Assembly (NCBI RefSeq): GCF_900112645.1
Contig: NZ_FOMO01000005.1
Span: 186,001 to 250,000, forward strand
Direction of reading: 5' to 3'
Source of the DNA: Phytopseudomonas straminea
GTDB taxonomy: Bacteria; Pseudomonadota; Gammaproteobacteria; Pseudomonadales; Pseudomonadaceae
Length of the DNA stretch: 64,000 nt
The stretch's first letter is position 1. Each line of letters opens with the position of its first letter. The position numbers and the translations under genes are program-made. Shown here piece by piece: positions 8,184 through 17,798 of the stretch. The notes under the pieces are model-generated. The model worked only from the letters and a program-made list of their open reading frames with translations. It was not told the origin of the DNA and searched no databases.

Positions 8184-9020
8184 ATGATCAAAAAATGCTT
8201 GTTTCCCGCCGCTGGCTACGGCACTCGTTTTCTCCCGGCAACCAAGGCCATGCCCAAGGAAATGCTGCCAATCGTGAACAAGCCGTTGATCCAGTACGGT
8301 GTGGAGGAAGCGCTGTCCGCCGGCCTTACCGAAATCGCCATGGTGACCGGTCGTGGCAAGCGTTCGCTGGAAGATCATTTCGACATCAGTTACGAGCTGG
8401 AAGAGCAGATCCGCAACACCGACAAGGAAAAGTATCTGGTCGGTATCCGTCGCCTGATCGACAACTGTACCTTTTCCTACACCCGCCAAGTGGAAATGAA
8501 AGGCCTGGGCCACGCCATCCTCAGCGGCCGTCCGCTGATCGGTGACGAGCCGTTCGCCGTTGTCCTGGCCGATGACCTGTGCCTGAACCTCGATGGCGAC
8601 AGCGTGCTGACCCAGATGGTCAAGCTGTACAACCAGTTCCGTTGCTCTATCGTGGCGGTGCAGGAAGTGCCGATGGACGAGATCCACAAGTACGGTGTGA
8701 TCGCCGGTGAGATGATCCGCGACGACATCTTCCGCGTGAACAGCATGGTCGAGAAGCCCAAGGCCGAAGACGCGCCGTCCAACCTGGCGATCATCGGCCG
8801 CTACATCCTGACCCCGGATATCTTCGAGCTGATCGAGAAGACCGAGCCGGGCAAAGGCGGCGAGATCCAGATCACCGATGCGCTGATGAAACAGGCGCAG
8901 GACGGTTGTGTGCTGGCTTACAAGTTCAAGGGCCAGCGTTTCGATTGCGGCGGCGCCGAGGGTTACATCGAGGCGACCAACTTCTGCTTCGAGAATCTTT
9001 ACAAGACCGGTAAAGGCTGA
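8184..9020 (+). CDS. galU: UTP--glucose-1-phosphate uridylyltransferase (copy 1)
   Basis: Makes UDP-glucose from UTP and glucose-1-phosphate for lipopolysaccharide, exopolysaccharide and trehalose/glucan synthesis. 278 residues, full length. The nucleotidyltransferase signature GYGTRFLPATKAMPKEM, the ADDLC metal-binding stretch and the EKP motif (MVEKPKAEDAPS) are present. It lies ahead of the VOC and gor genes, the standard Pseudomonas position, so this is probably the ancestral copy. A second galU at 29352-30188 differs at about 19 of 278 residues by my eye count. Confidence 0.97.
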   Translation: MIKKCLFPAAGYGTRFLPATKAMPKEMLPIVNKPLIQYGVEEALSAGLTEIAMVTGRGKRSLEDHFDISYELEEQIRNTDKEKYLVGIRRLIDNCTFSYTRQVEMKGLGHAILSGRPLIGDEPFAVVLADDLCLNLDGDSVLTQMVKLYNQFRCSIVAVQEVPMDEIHKYGVIAGEMIRDDIFRVNSMVEKPKAEDAPSNLAIIGRYILTPDIFELIEKTEPGKGGEIQITDALMKQAQDGCVLAYKFKGQRFDCGGAEGYIEATNFCFENLYKTGKG

Positions 9021-9042
9021 GCCTCACCAGCCACGTGCTTGG

Positions 9043-9068
9043 AAAAACCGCCTTCGGGCGGTTTTTTG
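9043..9068 (+). terminator. Terminator of galU copy 1
   Basis: AAAAACCGCC, TTC loop and GGGCGGTTTTTT: a compact GC-rich stem with a T-run 22 bases after the galU stop. Confidence 0.9.
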
Positions 9069-9095
9069 TGCCTGCCGTATTTGACCAGGGCCAGC

Positions 9096-9518
9096 TCAGC
9101 TGGCGTTGATCGGCGTCGCACCAGGGCCCAGTGGCTGCCCATAGCTGAACTCGATCTGATGGCCTGCCGGGTCGCGGACGCCGCAGTAGTAGCCCACCGG
9201 GTAAGGCTCGTCGCGTTGCGCCCAGAGCAGGCATCCGGCGGCTTCGGCCTTGGCGACCACCGCGTCGACCTCGTCACGGCTCTGCAGGGCAAAGCCGAAG
9301 TGGCTGTAATCGCCAGGCGCCAATCGGCGAGGCTCGCCACCGGGCATGATGACGAATATGAAGTCGCTCTCACGGCCTGGCTCGGCCATCCACACGATCT
9401 GCGAGCCCTTGCCAGGACGCCGGTGGATGACCCGCATGCCGCAGAAGTCTCTGTAGAAGTCGATGCAGGCCTGCAGATCCGGTACGTGCAGGGCAAGATG
9501 GGTGAGAGTCGGGCGCAT
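9096..9518 (-). CDS. VOC-family (glyoxalase I fold) protein
   Basis: 140-residue vicinal-oxygen-chelate protein. Paired beta-alpha-beta-beta-beta modules are visible: [20 protein letters not shown] with a metal-ligand-like H, then [16 protein letters not shown] and [12 protein letters not shown] with the C-terminal E. This matches lactoylglutathione-lyase relatives, and GSH chemistry would fit the divergent gor gene, though the substrate is not proven. GAGGAGG lies 9 bases before the ATG at 9518. The frame stays open far upstream, antisense to gor, but that extension is not coding. Confidence 0.9.
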   Translation of the reverse strand: MRPTLTHLALHVPDLQACIDFYRDFCGMRVIHRRPGKGSQIVWMAEPGRESDFIFVIMPGGEPRRLAPGDYSHFGFALQSRDEVDAVVAKAEAAGCLLWAQRDEPYPVGYYCGVRDPAGHQIEFSYGQPLGPGATPINAS

Positions 9519-9635
9519 GGTTTGGTTCCTCCTCTCGGCTCTAGACCCAATGTGGCGATGACAAGTTTGCCCCATGTGCCAGGCGGGCAGGGCGCTGCGT
9601 TTACGGTATGCTCTGCGTCTGTTCAGGAGGCTTCT

Positions 9636-10991
9636 ATGACCTACGATTTCGATCTGTTTGTAATCGGCGCCGGCTCCGGCGGTGTACGCGCGGCACGCTT
9701 CGCGGCGGGCTATGGCGCCCGAGTGGCCGTGGCGGAAAGCCGTTATCTGGGCGGTACCTGCGTCAACGTTGGCTGCGTGCCGAAAAAGCTGCTGGTCTAT
9801 GGGGCGCAATTCGCCGAGGAGTTCGAACACGCCGAAGGTTTCGGCTGGACGCCCGGCCAGGCCAGCTTCAGCTGGCCGATGCTGATCGCCAACAAGAACC
9901 GCGAGATCGAACGCCTCAACGGCATCTACCGCAAACTGCTGGTGGGCAGTGGCGTCACCCTGGTCGAGGGCCATGCGCGCCTGCTCGACGAGCATCGGGT
10001 GGAAGTCGACGGCAAGACCTATAGTGCCGAGCGCATTCTGATCGCCACCGGCGGCTGGCCCCATGTGCCAGAGATCCCGGGCCATGAGCATGCGATCAAC
10101 TCCAACCAGGCGTTTTTCCTGGAAGAGCTGCCCAAGCGCATTCTGGTGGTGGGCGGTGGCTACATCGCGGTGGAGTTCGCCTCGATCTTCAACGGCCTCG
10201 GCGCGCAAACTTCGCTGCTGTACCGCGGCGATCTGTTTCTGCGTGGCTTCGACAAATCCCTGCGGACCCACCTGCATGAAGAGCTCGGCAAGCGCGGCCT
10301 GGACGTGCAGTTCAACACCGACATCGCGCGCATCGACAAACAACCCGACAGCAGCCTCAAGGCCACCCTCAAGGATGGCCGGACGCTGGAGGCCGACTGC
10401 ATCTTCTACGCCACCGGCCGCCGCCCGATGCTCGACAACCTGGGCCTGGAAAACACCTCGGTCAGCCTGGACGACAAGGGCTACATCGAGGTCGATGACG
10501 AATACCAGACCAGCGCACCGTCGATACTGGCCATCGGTGACGTGATCGGTCGCGTGCAGCTCACCCCCGTGGCGCTTGCCGAAGGCATGGCGGTGGCACG
10601 ACGCCTGTTCAAGCCGGACGAATACCGCAAGGTCGACTACCGGATGATCCCGACGGCGGTGTTCAGCCTGCCGAACATCGGCACCGTAGGGCTCAGCGAA
10701 GAGCAGGCGCGCGAAGCGGGCCACGAGGTGAAGATCTTCGAGAGCTGCTTCCGGCCGATGAAGCTGACCCTGACCGAGAGCGACGAGCGCACGCTGATGA
10801 AGCTGGTGGTCGATGCCAAGACCGATCGCGTGCTGGGCTGCCACATGGTCGGGCCCGATGCCGGCGAAATCGTCCAGGGCCTGGCGGTCGCGCTCAAGGC
10901 CGGGGCGACCAAGCAGGTATTCGATGAAACCATCGGTGTGCATCCCAGCGCTGCCGAAGAGTTCGTGACCTTGCGTACGCCGGTGAACTGA
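9636..10991 (+). CDS. gor: Glutathione-disulfide reductase
   Basis: FAD-dependent NADPH:GSSG oxidoreductase, cytoplasmic, 451 residues. FAD-binding [18 protein letters not shown], the redox-active disulfide [13 protein letters not shown], the NADPH-binding [17 protein letters not shown], the second FAD motif ILAIGDV, and the C-terminal catalytic [12 protein letters not shown] (His-Glu pair) are all present. TCAGGAGG precedes the ATG at 9636. The VOC gene diverges from it and the TRIC-family gene follows 7 bases after its stop. Confidence 0.96.
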   Translation: MTYDFDLFVIGAGSGGVRAARFAAGYGARVAVAESRYLGGTCVNVGCVPKKLLVYGAQFAEEFEHAEGFGWTPGQASFSWPMLIANKNREIERLNGIYRKLLVGSGVTLVEGHARLLDEHRVEVDGKTYSAERILIATGGWPHVPEIPGHEHAINSNQAFFLEELPKRILVVGGGYIAVEFASIFNGLGAQTSLLYRGDLFLRGFDKSLRTHLHEELGKRGLDVQFNTDIARIDKQPDSSLKATLKDGRTLEADCIFYATGRRPMLDNLGLENTSVSLDDKGYIEVDDEYQTSAPSILAIGDVIGRVQLTPVALAEGMAVARRLFKPDEYRKVDYRMIPTAVFSLPNIGTVGLSEEQAREAGHEVKIFESCFRPMKLTLTESDERTLMKLVVDAKTDRVLGCHMVGPDAGEIVQGLAVALKAGATKQVFDETIGVHPSAAEEFVTLRTPVN

Positions 10992-10998
10992 CTTGTCG

Positions 10999-11622
10999 AT
11001 GAACCAGCTGTTCTATTTCGCGGATCTGTTCGGGGTGGCGGTGTTCGCCATCACCGGCGCGCTGATGGCCGGACGCAAGTCCATGGACCTGTTCGGCGTG
11101 CTGGTGATCGCCATCATCACCGCCCTGGGCGGCGGCACCCTGCGTGACGTGATTCTGGACAACCACCCGGTCAGCTGGATTCGCAACGACACCTACATCC
11201 TGGTCGCTACCCTGGCAGCCCTGGGCACGGTGATCTGGGTGCGCATGACCCGGCCGATCCACGAGAAGGGCTTGCTGATCGCCGACGCCTTCGGGTTGGC
11301 CGTGTTCACCGTGATCGGTACCGAAGTCGCACTGCAGTACGCGATGCCCTCCAGCACGGCGGTGATCATGGGCATCATGACCGGCGTCGCCGGCGGCGTG
11401 ATGCGCGACGTGATCTGCAACGAGATACCGCTGATCTTCAAGAAGGAAATCTACGCCACTGCCTGCCTGGCCGGCGCAGTGACCTTCGTGTTGCTGCGCA
11501 TGCTGGAAACCCCGCACTGGCTGGATACCGGCGTGGCCATGCTGGTGGTGCTGGGCATTCGCCTGGCCGCCATCCGCTGGCGGTTTTCGCTGCCGCGATT
11601 CCACTTGCTGGACCGCGACTGA
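10999..11622 (+). CDS. TRIC-family cation channel (UPF0126, YicG-like)
   Basis: 207-residue inner-membrane protein with seven predicted hydrophobic segments and the two-fold repeat of the family: FAITGALMAGRKSMDLFGV and its second copy LAVFTVIGTEVALQYAMP, plus the paired GGGTLRDVI and GGVMRDVI motifs. Bacterial TRIC proteins form homotrimeric monovalent-cation channels. Starts 7 bases after gor and is probably cotranscribed. A TTG two codons upstream is a less likely start. Confidence 0.92.
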   Translation: MNQLFYFADLFGVAVFAITGALMAGRKSMDLFGVLVIAIITALGGGTLRDVILDNHPVSWIRNDTYILVATLAALGTVIWVRMTRPIHEKGLLIADAFGLAVFTVIGTEVALQYAMPSSTAVIMGIMTGVAGGVMRDVICNEIPLIFKKEIYATACLAGAVTFVLLRMLETPHWLDTGVAMLVVLGIRLAAIRWRFSLPRFHLLDRD

Positions 11623-11682
11623 AACCTATCGCCTGAGCGTTGCTCGTTTTCGCAATCCACACTGCTCACCAAGGATGGTTCG

Positions 11683-13062
11683 ATGCGCCGCTTGCTCCTG
11701 TGTCTTTGTCTGATCTGCTCCAACATCACCGCTCAGGAGGTGGTCAATGACGTGAGCGGTCTCAACCCTGTGGCGGTGGCACGCGTGGTCGTGCCGCGTA
11801 GCGAGCAGGATGTCATTGATGCGCTGCGCAGTCACGTGGGCCCCGTCAGCATTGGCGGCGGGCGTTACAGCATGGGAGGACAGACCGCTGCAGACGGCGC
11901 GCTGCAGCTGGACATGCGCGGTCTCGACCAGGTGCTGGCGTTCTCTGCCGAGCGCCGCGAGATTCGAGTACAGAGCGGGATCACCTGGCGCGCGATACTC
12001 GAATACATCGACCAATACGACCTGTCGCCGCAAGTCATGCAGTCCTACGCCAACTTCACGGTGGGCGGCTCGTTATCGGTCAACGTGCACGGCCGCTATG
12101 TGGGTGAGGGGGCCATCGCGGGTTCGGTAAAGGCCATCCGTGTGGTCCTTGCCGACGGCCACGTTGTGGATGCCACCCCGAGCAAGAATGCTGCGCTGTT
12201 TCATGGCGTGATCGGTGGCTACGGCGGTCTGGGGGTCATAGTCGAGGCCACGCTGGGTCTGGTCGAGAACACCCGAATTGCCCGGGAAAGTCAGGTCATG
12301 GCGCTGCAGGACTATCAGCCGTGGTTCTACCGCGAGATAGCTTCCCAGCCCGATCTGGTGATGCACAACGGCATTCTCTATCCCGATGATTTTTCCACAG
12401 TACGCGCGGTTTCCTATCGGCGTACAGAAGCTGCGCTGACCGAACCAGACCGACTTAGCCCACGACAGCAGGGCAGCCATCTGCAGCGCGCGGGGATTCG
12501 CCTGAGCAGCTCGCCATCGGGCATCAAACTGCGCGAGGCGGCGCTCGATCCGTTGCTGTTTCGCAGCCCTAAGGTGCAATGGCGCAACCACGAGGCCAGT
12601 CTTGACGTCAGCGAGCTGGAGCCGATATCCGGGACGAATTTCAGCTATGTGCTGCAGGAGTATTTCGTGCCGCCAGCACAGCTGGAACGCTTTATCGGCG
12701 AGTTGGCGCGTCTGACTCATAAGCATCAGGCGACGCTAATCAACGTCTCCATTCGCCACGCCAAGGCCGATACGGATACCTTGCTGAGTTGGGCGCCCGA
12801 GGAAGTTTTCGCGTTGGTACTCTATTACCGGCAAGGCACATCTGACACAGATCGGCAGAGAGCAGCGGCCTGGACGCAGGAGTTGATTGCCGCCGCCTTA
12901 CGCTGTGGAGGGCGGCATTACTTGCCTTATCAGATCCATGCTAGTCGCGAACAATTTCTCCAGGCTTATCCCAAAGCGCCCCAGTACTTTGCACTCAAGC
13001 GCGAGTTGGATCCTACCTACCGGTTTCGCAACCGTTTATGGGATGCCTACTACCGACCTTGA
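11683..13062 (+). CDS. Exported FAD-linked oxidase (VAO family)
   Basis: 459-residue flavoprotein. An N-terminal signal peptide (MRRLLLCLCLICSNITAQE) is followed by the FAD_binding_4 (p-cresol methylhydroxylase/VAO) domain: VVVPRSEQDVIDALR, PVSIGGGRYSMGGQTAADG, and SYANFTVGGSLSVNVHG. The C-terminal half ends DPTYRFRNRLWDAYY, as in D-arabinono-lactone-oxidase-like relatives. The GGRYSMGGQ segment has the pattern of a covalent or tight FAD site, but no His lies where covalent VAO enzymes usually have one. Substrate unknown. The predicted periplasmic location is unusual for this fold. Confidence 0.8.
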   Translation: MRRLLLCLCLICSNITAQEVVNDVSGLNPVAVARVVVPRSEQDVIDALRSHVGPVSIGGGRYSMGGQTAADGALQLDMRGLDQVLAFSAERREIRVQSGITWRAILEYIDQYDLSPQVMQSYANFTVGGSLSVNVHGRYVGEGAIAGSVKAIRVVLADGHVVDATPSKNAALFHGVIGGYGGLGVIVEATLGLVENTRIARESQVMALQDYQPWFYREIASQPDLVMHNGILYPDDFSTVRAVSYRRTEAALTEPDRLSPRQQGSHLQRAGIRLSSSPSGIKLREAALDPLLFRSPKVQWRNHEASLDVSELEPISGTNFSYVLQEYFVPPAQLERFIGELARLTHKHQATLINVSIRHAKADTDTLLSWAPEEVFALVLYYRQGTSDTDRQRAAAWTQELIAAALRCGGRHYLPYQIHASREQFLQAYPKAPQYFALKRELDPTYRFRNRLWDAYYRP

Positions 13063-13836
13063 TCAGCGACGTGCGGGCTCGTTACCGAGAAACTTGCTGA
13101 GAAACTGCTGGGTGCGAGCCTGCTTGGGTGCGCTGAACAGTTCGCGGGCGTCGCCCTGTTCGACGATCACGCCGCCGTCGATAAAGATGGCTCGGTTGGC
13201 CACGTCACGGGCGAAGCTCATCTCGTGGGTGACGATCACCAGGGTGCGATTCTCTTCGGCCAGTGCGCGGATGGTCGCCAGTACTTCGCCGACCAGCTCC
13301 GGGTCCAGCGCCGAGGTGGGTTCGTCGAACAGGATCACGTCCGGCTCCATCGCCAACGCCCGGGCGATGGCCACGCGCTGTTGCTGGCCGCCGGACAGGC
13401 GCTTGGGGTAGGCGTCTTCCTTGCCGGCCAGGCCGACCTTGGCCAGCAGTTGCCGACCAAGGCCGGCGGCCTTGTCGCGCGGCTGCTTCCTGACCACCAC
13501 CGGGCCTTCGATTACGTTCTCCAGGGCGCTGCGGTGAGGAAACAGGTTGAAGTTCTGGAACACGAAACCCACGTGTTGGCGCAGCTTGCGGATCAGCCCC
13601 TGTTGCTGGCCGATCGGCTTGCCAGCATCGATTTCGATGTCGCCGACGCGGATGCTGCCGCCATCCGGCGTTTCCAGCAGGTTGAGGCAGCGCAGCAGGG
13701 TGGTCTTGCCCGAGCCGCTGGGGCCGATGATGGCGACGACCTCGCCGGGAGCGATATCCAGGTCGATACCCTTGAGTACGCTCTGGCCCTTGAAGGATTT
13801 GCTCAGGTTGCGAACGGTGATCATGCTCGAAGCCAT
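13063..13836 (-). CDS. tcyN: Cystine/polar amino acid ABC transporter ATP-binding protein
   Basis: 257-residue ATPase of an importer for cystine and related sulfur amino acids. Walker A GPSGSGKTTLLRCLN, Q-loop VFQNFNLFPHRSALENV, signature LSGGQQQRVAIARALA, Walker B VILFDEPTSALDPE and H-loop IVTHEM are intact. The start ATG overlaps the permease stop by one base. Last gene of dcyD-tcyJ-tcyL-tcyN; assignment to cystine rests on the dcyD linkage and family resemblance. Confidence 0.92.
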   Translation of the reverse strand: MASSMITVRNLSKSFKGQSVLKGIDLDIAPGEVVAIIGPSGSGKTTLLRCLNLLETPDGGSIRVGDIEIDAGKPIGQQQGLIRKLRQHVGFVFQNFNLFPHRSALENVIEGPVVVRKQPRDKAAGLGRQLLAKVGLAGKEDAYPKRLSGGQQQRVAIARALAMEPDVILFDEPTSALDPELVGEVLATIRALAEENRTLVIVTHEMSFARDVANRAIFIDGGVIVEQGDARELFSAPKQARTQQFLSKFLGNEPARR

Positions 13837-14504
13837 CAGTTGTCCGCCTCGTGACGGTTGACACGTGCTTCCAGGCGGTTCTGCAGGTGGGCGAGCAGGC
13901 TGGAGAGCATCCAGTAGATCACCGTTGCCGCCAGGTACATGGCGAATACCTCATAAGTGCGCGCGGTGATCAACTGGGCCTGCCGGAACAACTCCGGCAC
14001 CTGAATGGTGGCCGCCAGGGCGGTGTCCTTGACCAGCGAGATGAAGCTGTTGCCCAGCGGCGGCAGGGCCGTACGCATCGCTTGCGGCAGGATGGCGCGC
14101 AGCATCGTCTGGCTCTTGCTCATGCCGATGCTGGCAGCTGCTTCCCACTGACCACGGTCGATGGAGGCGATGGCCGCCCGCATGATCTCGGCGACATAGG
14201 CCGCCATGTTCAGGGAGAAGCCGATCAGCGCCGCGGTCAGGGGCTCGAGCTGCAGCCCCAGTTCAGGCAGGCCGAAGTAGATGACGAACAGCTGTACCAG
14301 CAGTGGCGTACCGCGGAAGAACGAAATGTAGACCCTGGCCAGCCAGCCCAGTGGGGCGATGGCGTAGAGCCTGACGAGGGCAAGGCCGAAGCCCAGCAGC
14401 ATGCCGAAGAACATGCCGCCAAGGCTCAGAACGATGGTCCAAATCGCGCCCTTGAGGAGAAAGGGCAGGGAGTCCAGCACCAGCTGGAAGGTGTCCGGCA
14501 TCAT
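13836..14504 (-). CDS. tcyL: Cystine/polar amino acid ABC transporter permease
   Basis: 222-residue His/Glu/Gln/Arg-type permease with about five hydrophobic segments. The EAA loop is EAAASIGMSKSQTMLRAILP, and FFRGTPLLVQLFVIYFGLP is the characteristic early motif. ATGA overlap with the upstream tcyJ stop indicates translational coupling. Confidence 0.92.
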   Translation of the reverse strand: MMPDTFQLVLDSLPFLLKGAIWTIVLSLGGMFFGMLLGFGLALVRLYAIAPLGWLARVYISFFRGTPLLVQLFVIYFGLPELGLQLEPLTAALIGFSLNMAAYVAEIMRAAIASIDRGQWEAAASIGMSKSQTMLRAILPQAMRTALPPLGNSFISLVKDTALAATIQVPELFRQAQLITARTYEVFAMYLAATVIYWMLSSLLAHLQNRLEARVNRHEADN

Positions 14505-15298
14505 TGAGTGACGTCAGCCTTGAACCATTTCTCGGAGAGCTGTTTCAGGGTGCCGTCGCTGCGCAGCTTGGCAAGGGCCTTGTCGATGGCCGCGAGCAGT
14601 TCCGGGTTGCCTTTGCGCATCGCGATGCCCGATTCCTGACGGGAGAAGGCGTTACCGGCAACGGCCATGCGCTCACCGGTCTTGGCGACCATTTCGAATG
14701 CGGCCAGGCGGTCGACCAGTACCACGTCGATGCGGCCCACGTTGAGGTCCTGGAACTTGGTCGGATCATCGTCGTAGGTACGGATGTCAGCCTGCGGCAC
14801 GTTTTCCTTCAGCCACTGCTCATAGTTGGTGCCCAGGCCCACACCGACCTTCTTGCCGGCCAGGTCCGCGGCGGTTTTCACGCTGTCCGCTTCGCTCTTG
14901 CGGGTCAGCGCCTGGATGCCGGAGACGGTGTAGGGCGTGGAGAAATCGTACTTCTTCTTGCGCTCGTCGGAGATGGTGACCTGGTTGATCACCACATCGA
15001 TGCGGCCCGATTCGAGGGAGGCGAGAATGCCGTCCCATTTGGTCGGCTGGAAGCTCGCGGTCACGCCCAGCTCCTTGGCCAATGCATTGGCCAGGTCCAC
15101 TTCGAAGCCGGCGAGCTTGCCGCTTTCGTCCTGAAAGTTGAAGGGTGGATAAGTGCCTTCCAGGCCTACTTTGATGCTGCCGCTGTCCTTGATCTTCTGC
15201 AGGTCATCGGCTGCATGAGCCTGGCCACCGAAGCCGGCGAACAGCGCCAGACCGAGGCTGCCAATAAGGAAATTTCGACGCAGGGTGGCGATTATCAT
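14501..15298 (-). CDS. tcyJ: Cystine ABC transporter substrate-binding protein
   Basis: 265-residue periplasmic solute-binding protein of family 3 (SBP_bac_3). Signal peptide MIIATLRRNFLIGSLGLALFAG... ends near AHA-ADD. The family motif GTYPPFNFQDESGKLAGFEVD and later GRIDVVINQVTISDERKKKYDFS are present. Closest by motif to FliY/TcyJ, the cystine binding protein of enterics. Downstream of dcyD and upstream of its permease and ATPase. Confidence 0.92.
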   Translation of the reverse strand: MIIATLRRNFLIGSLGLALFAGFGGQAHAADDLQKIKDSGSIKVGLEGTYPPFNFQDESGKLAGFEVDLANALAKELGVTASFQPTKWDGILASLESGRIDVVINQVTISDERKKKYDFSTPYTVSGIQALTRKSEADSVKTAADLAGKKVGVGLGTNYEQWLKENVPQADIRTYDDDPTKFQDLNVGRIDVVLVDRLAAFEMVAKTGERMAVAGNAFSRQESGIAMRKGNPELLAAIDKALAKLRSDGTLKQLSEKWFKADVTQ

Positions 15299-15401
15299 GA
15301 TCGAGCCTCGGTGGGTGGTTTGTCAGGTGCGTTCGGGACGCGGCACTCTACGGTTGCCTGAGTAGTCGAGAAAATAATAAAAAATTATTTGTATATGCCG
15401 T

Positions 15402-16400
15402 TCAGAGAGTCAAGGACTGATACGCGAACAACGCCGGCGCACCGCCGGTATGCAGGAACACGATCGGCTTGCCTTCCTCGAACGCGCCTTTGTGCACCCC
15501 GTCGAGCAGGCCTGCGAACGCCTTGCCGGTATAGACCGGGTCGAGCAGCAGGCCCTGGCTGCTCGCCAACAGACGGATGGCATCAAGCGTGCCGGTGTTC
15601 GGCTCGCCATAACGCGGCCCGTAGTACTCGTCCCACAGCTCGATGGTCAGCGCTTGCGGCACGTTGACGCCCAGTAGCTCTGCGGTGCGTTGCACCAGGC
15701 CCATTACCTTGGGGCGTTGCAGATCGGCAGGGCGCGATACGGTGATGCCAAGCACGCGCCATTCGGGCAGCACGTGGGCCAGGGCCAGCGCCAAACCCGC
15801 ATGGGTCGCTCCGCTTCCCGAGGCCAGCACCAGAGTGCCGCTGTCGAGGCCCTTGGCGGAGACCTGCTCGGCGAACTCCAGCCCTGCCTTGACGTAGCCC
15901 AGGGTACCCAGTGCATTCGAGCCGCCGATCGGAATCACGTAAGGGTTCTTGCCGGTGGCACGCAGGCGGTCGGCCTTGGCCATCAGCATCAGATCCGGCT
16001 CCTCGAGGTTATCGACGTGCTCGACGCGTGTGCCGAACAGGTCCAGTAGCAGGCGGTTGCCATTGTGCAGGTAGTTCTGCTCCTGCGTATCGATAGGGTT
16101 TTCCAGCAGGGCCACGCAGGCCAGGCCCAGCTTGGCGGCCAGCGCGGCGGTCTGGCGCACGTGATTGGATTGGATGGCGCCCGCCGTGATCAGCGTATCG
16201 GCCTGTTGGGCCAGCGCGTCGGATCCCAGGTATTCCAGTTTGCGGGCCTTGTTGCCGCCCAGGGCGAACAGGGTCAGGTCATCGCGTTTGACATAGATAT
16301 CGCGGCCCACATGGTGCGACAGGCGCAGCAGGTGTTGCAGCGGGGTGGCATGGGGAACCAGTTCCAGGCGCTCGAAACGGTTCAGGGCTTCGCTGATCAT
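15402..16400 (-). CDS. dcyD: D-cysteine desulfhydrase
   Basis: PLP enzyme of the ACC-deaminase/D-cysteine desulfhydrase family, splitting D-cysteine to pyruvate, ammonia and sulfide. 332 residues. The PLP lysine is in LGGNKARKLEYL, the substrate/phosphate loops in ITAGAIQSNHVRQTA and ASGSGATHAGLA. Pairs with the cystine transporter genes downstream exactly as in enteric dcyD-fliY-yecSC. I chose the ATG at 16400; a TTG three codons upstream is possible. Confidence 0.92.
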   Translation of the reverse strand: MISEALNRFERLELVPHATPLQHLLRLSHHVGRDIYVKRDDLTLFALGGNKARKLEYLGSDALAQQADTLITAGAIQSNHVRQTAALAAKLGLACVALLENPIDTQEQNYLHNGNRLLLDLFGTRVEHVDNLEEPDLMLMAKADRLRATGKNPYVIPIGGSNALGTLGYVKAGLEFAEQVSAKGLDSGTLVLASGSGATHAGLALALAHVLPEWRVLGITVSRPADLQRPKVMGLVQRTAELLGVNVPQALTIELWDEYYGPRYGEPNTGTLDAIRLLASSQGLLLDPVYTGKAFAGLLDGVHKGAFEEGKPIVFLHTGGAPALFAYQSLTL

Positions 16401-16618
16401 GTTCGTCAATCCGCAATGGGGGTGTCTTCACTTTAGAAGTGACCGCCCGAAACACAACAAGTGCGCCGGCCCTGCTTATTCTGATAAGAAATATGAGAAT
16501 GAATTAAAAGTATTTTCCACGTATAACTGAGGGCCGTATTGTCAGCGCGCCGACCCTATCCGGCCCGGCCAATCATCCCATGCCGCTGTCGATCCACCGG
16601 CAACTACCGAGAATAAAC

Positions 16619-17398
16619 ATGAAAAAAACGCTTCTGTTGGCTGCATTGGCCTCTGTCCTGACTACCCAGGCATTCGCCGCGGAGAAACTCACTGTGGCGG
16701 CGACGCCGGTTCCTCACGCTGAAATCCTCGAGCTGATCAAGCCGAAGCTGGCGGAGCAGGGCGTCGACCTCGAGATCAAGGTGTTCACCGATTACGTGCA
16801 GCCCAACCTGCAGGTCGAGCAGAAGCAACTCGATGCCAACTACTTCCAGACCAAGCCTTATCTGGACAGCTTCAACGAAAGCCGTGGCACTCACCTGGTG
16901 ATCGTCAAGGGCGTGCATGTCGAGCCGTTCGGCGGCTACTCGCGCAAGTACAAGAGCCTCGACGAGCTGCCGGACGGCGCCACCATCGCCATCCCCAACG
17001 AGGCGAGCAACAGCGGTCGCGCCCTGCAGCTACTGCAACATGCCGGCCTGCTGACCCTGAAGGATCCGGCCAACATCCAGGCCAGCCCGAAGGATCTGGC
17101 CACCAACCCGCACAACTTCAAGTTCAAGCAGCTCGAAGCGGCCATGCTGCCGCGTGTGCTGGACCAGGTCGACCTGGCGCTGATCAACACCAACTACGCG
17201 CTGGAAGCCAAGCTCAATCCGAACAAGGATGCGCTGGTACTGGAGAACAAGGATTCGCCGTACGTCAACTACCTGGTTGCCCGCCCGGATAACCAGAACA
17301 GCGAAACCATCAAGAAGCTCGCCGATGCGCTGACCAGCCCGGACGTGAAAGCCTTCATCGAGAAGAAGTACTCGGGCGCCGTGTTGCCTGCGTTCTAA
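16619..17398 (+). CDS. MetQ/NlpA-family substrate-binding protein
   Basis: 259-residue binding protein of the NlpA/MetQ family (methionine importers). Signal peptide MKKTLLLAALASVLTTQAFA lacks a lipobox cysteine, so it is likely soluble rather than a lipoprotein. Core motifs VAATPVPHAEILELIKP and FTDYVQPNLQVEQKQLDANYFQ are diagnostic. No metN or metI follows, so it must use a transporter encoded elsewhere, or bind another sulfur compound. It diverges from dcyD across 218 bases that contain the IR CTTAT-TCTG-ATAAG and an AT-rich block. Confidence 0.9.
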   Translation: MKKTLLLAALASVLTTQAFAAEKLTVAATPVPHAEILELIKPKLAEQGVDLEIKVFTDYVQPNLQVEQKQLDANYFQTKPYLDSFNESRGTHLVIVKGVHVEPFGGYSRKYKSLDELPDGATIAIPNEASNSGRALQLLQHAGLLTLKDPANIQASPKDLATNPHNFKFKQLEAAMLPRVLDQVDLALINTNYALEAKLNPNKDALVLENKDSPYVNYLVARPDNQNSETIKKLADALTSPDVKAFIEKKYSGAVLPAF

Positions 17399-17798
17399 GG
17401 ACCTGTCCACGATCTTTTTCGGCGACATGAAAAGGCGGCGACAAGGCAAGAGCGGCCGGTCGCCGACCCATCGTGGGAGCGCCTCACGGCCACTCTCGCG
17501 GCGTTGCAGTCGAAGCGCTGAAGTGGAGCCGTAAGATCGTGAGCGAGCTATTAAGCTCACAGCTGCTGTACCAAACGCCGACAGGGCGGAACCCTGTCGG
17601 CGTTTTCTTTTGTTCAGGCGAATGCGGATTGCCATAAGCAAATGCTAAAAAGGTATTTAAATTAATCTTTTTATATCGATATAGTTCACCCATGCGTACC
17701 CGCTGGCTAACCGGCGCGCCGCACGACTGAATACAGGTGCCAGACACCTGCTTCTGAGACGCGCCTCGTTGGCGCCCTTACCGTGTGGAGTTGCGCAA
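17399..17798. other. 400-base intergenic region with terminator and AT-rich upstream site
   Basis: Between the metQ-like and TauD-like genes. It holds a degenerate REP-like stretch near 17473 (GTGGGAGCGCC...), a strong terminator at 17573-17611, and an AT-rich block around 17640-17690 (TAAAAAGGTATTTAAATTAATC) that is a good candidate for the promoter/activator region of the dioxygenase operon. No protein-coding gene is supported. Confidence 0.6.
17573..17611 (+). terminator. Terminator after the metQ-like gene
   Basis: AACGCCGACAGGG (17574-17586) pairs with CCCTGTCGGCGTT (17592-17604), followed by TTCTTTT. Confidence 0.85.

Noticed and set aside
9096..10943. Long minus-strand open frame over gor (615 codons)
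   Set aside because: Only the part 9096-9518 is a recognisable protein (VOC family) with a ribosome-binding site; the rest is antisense to gor and reflects codon bias.
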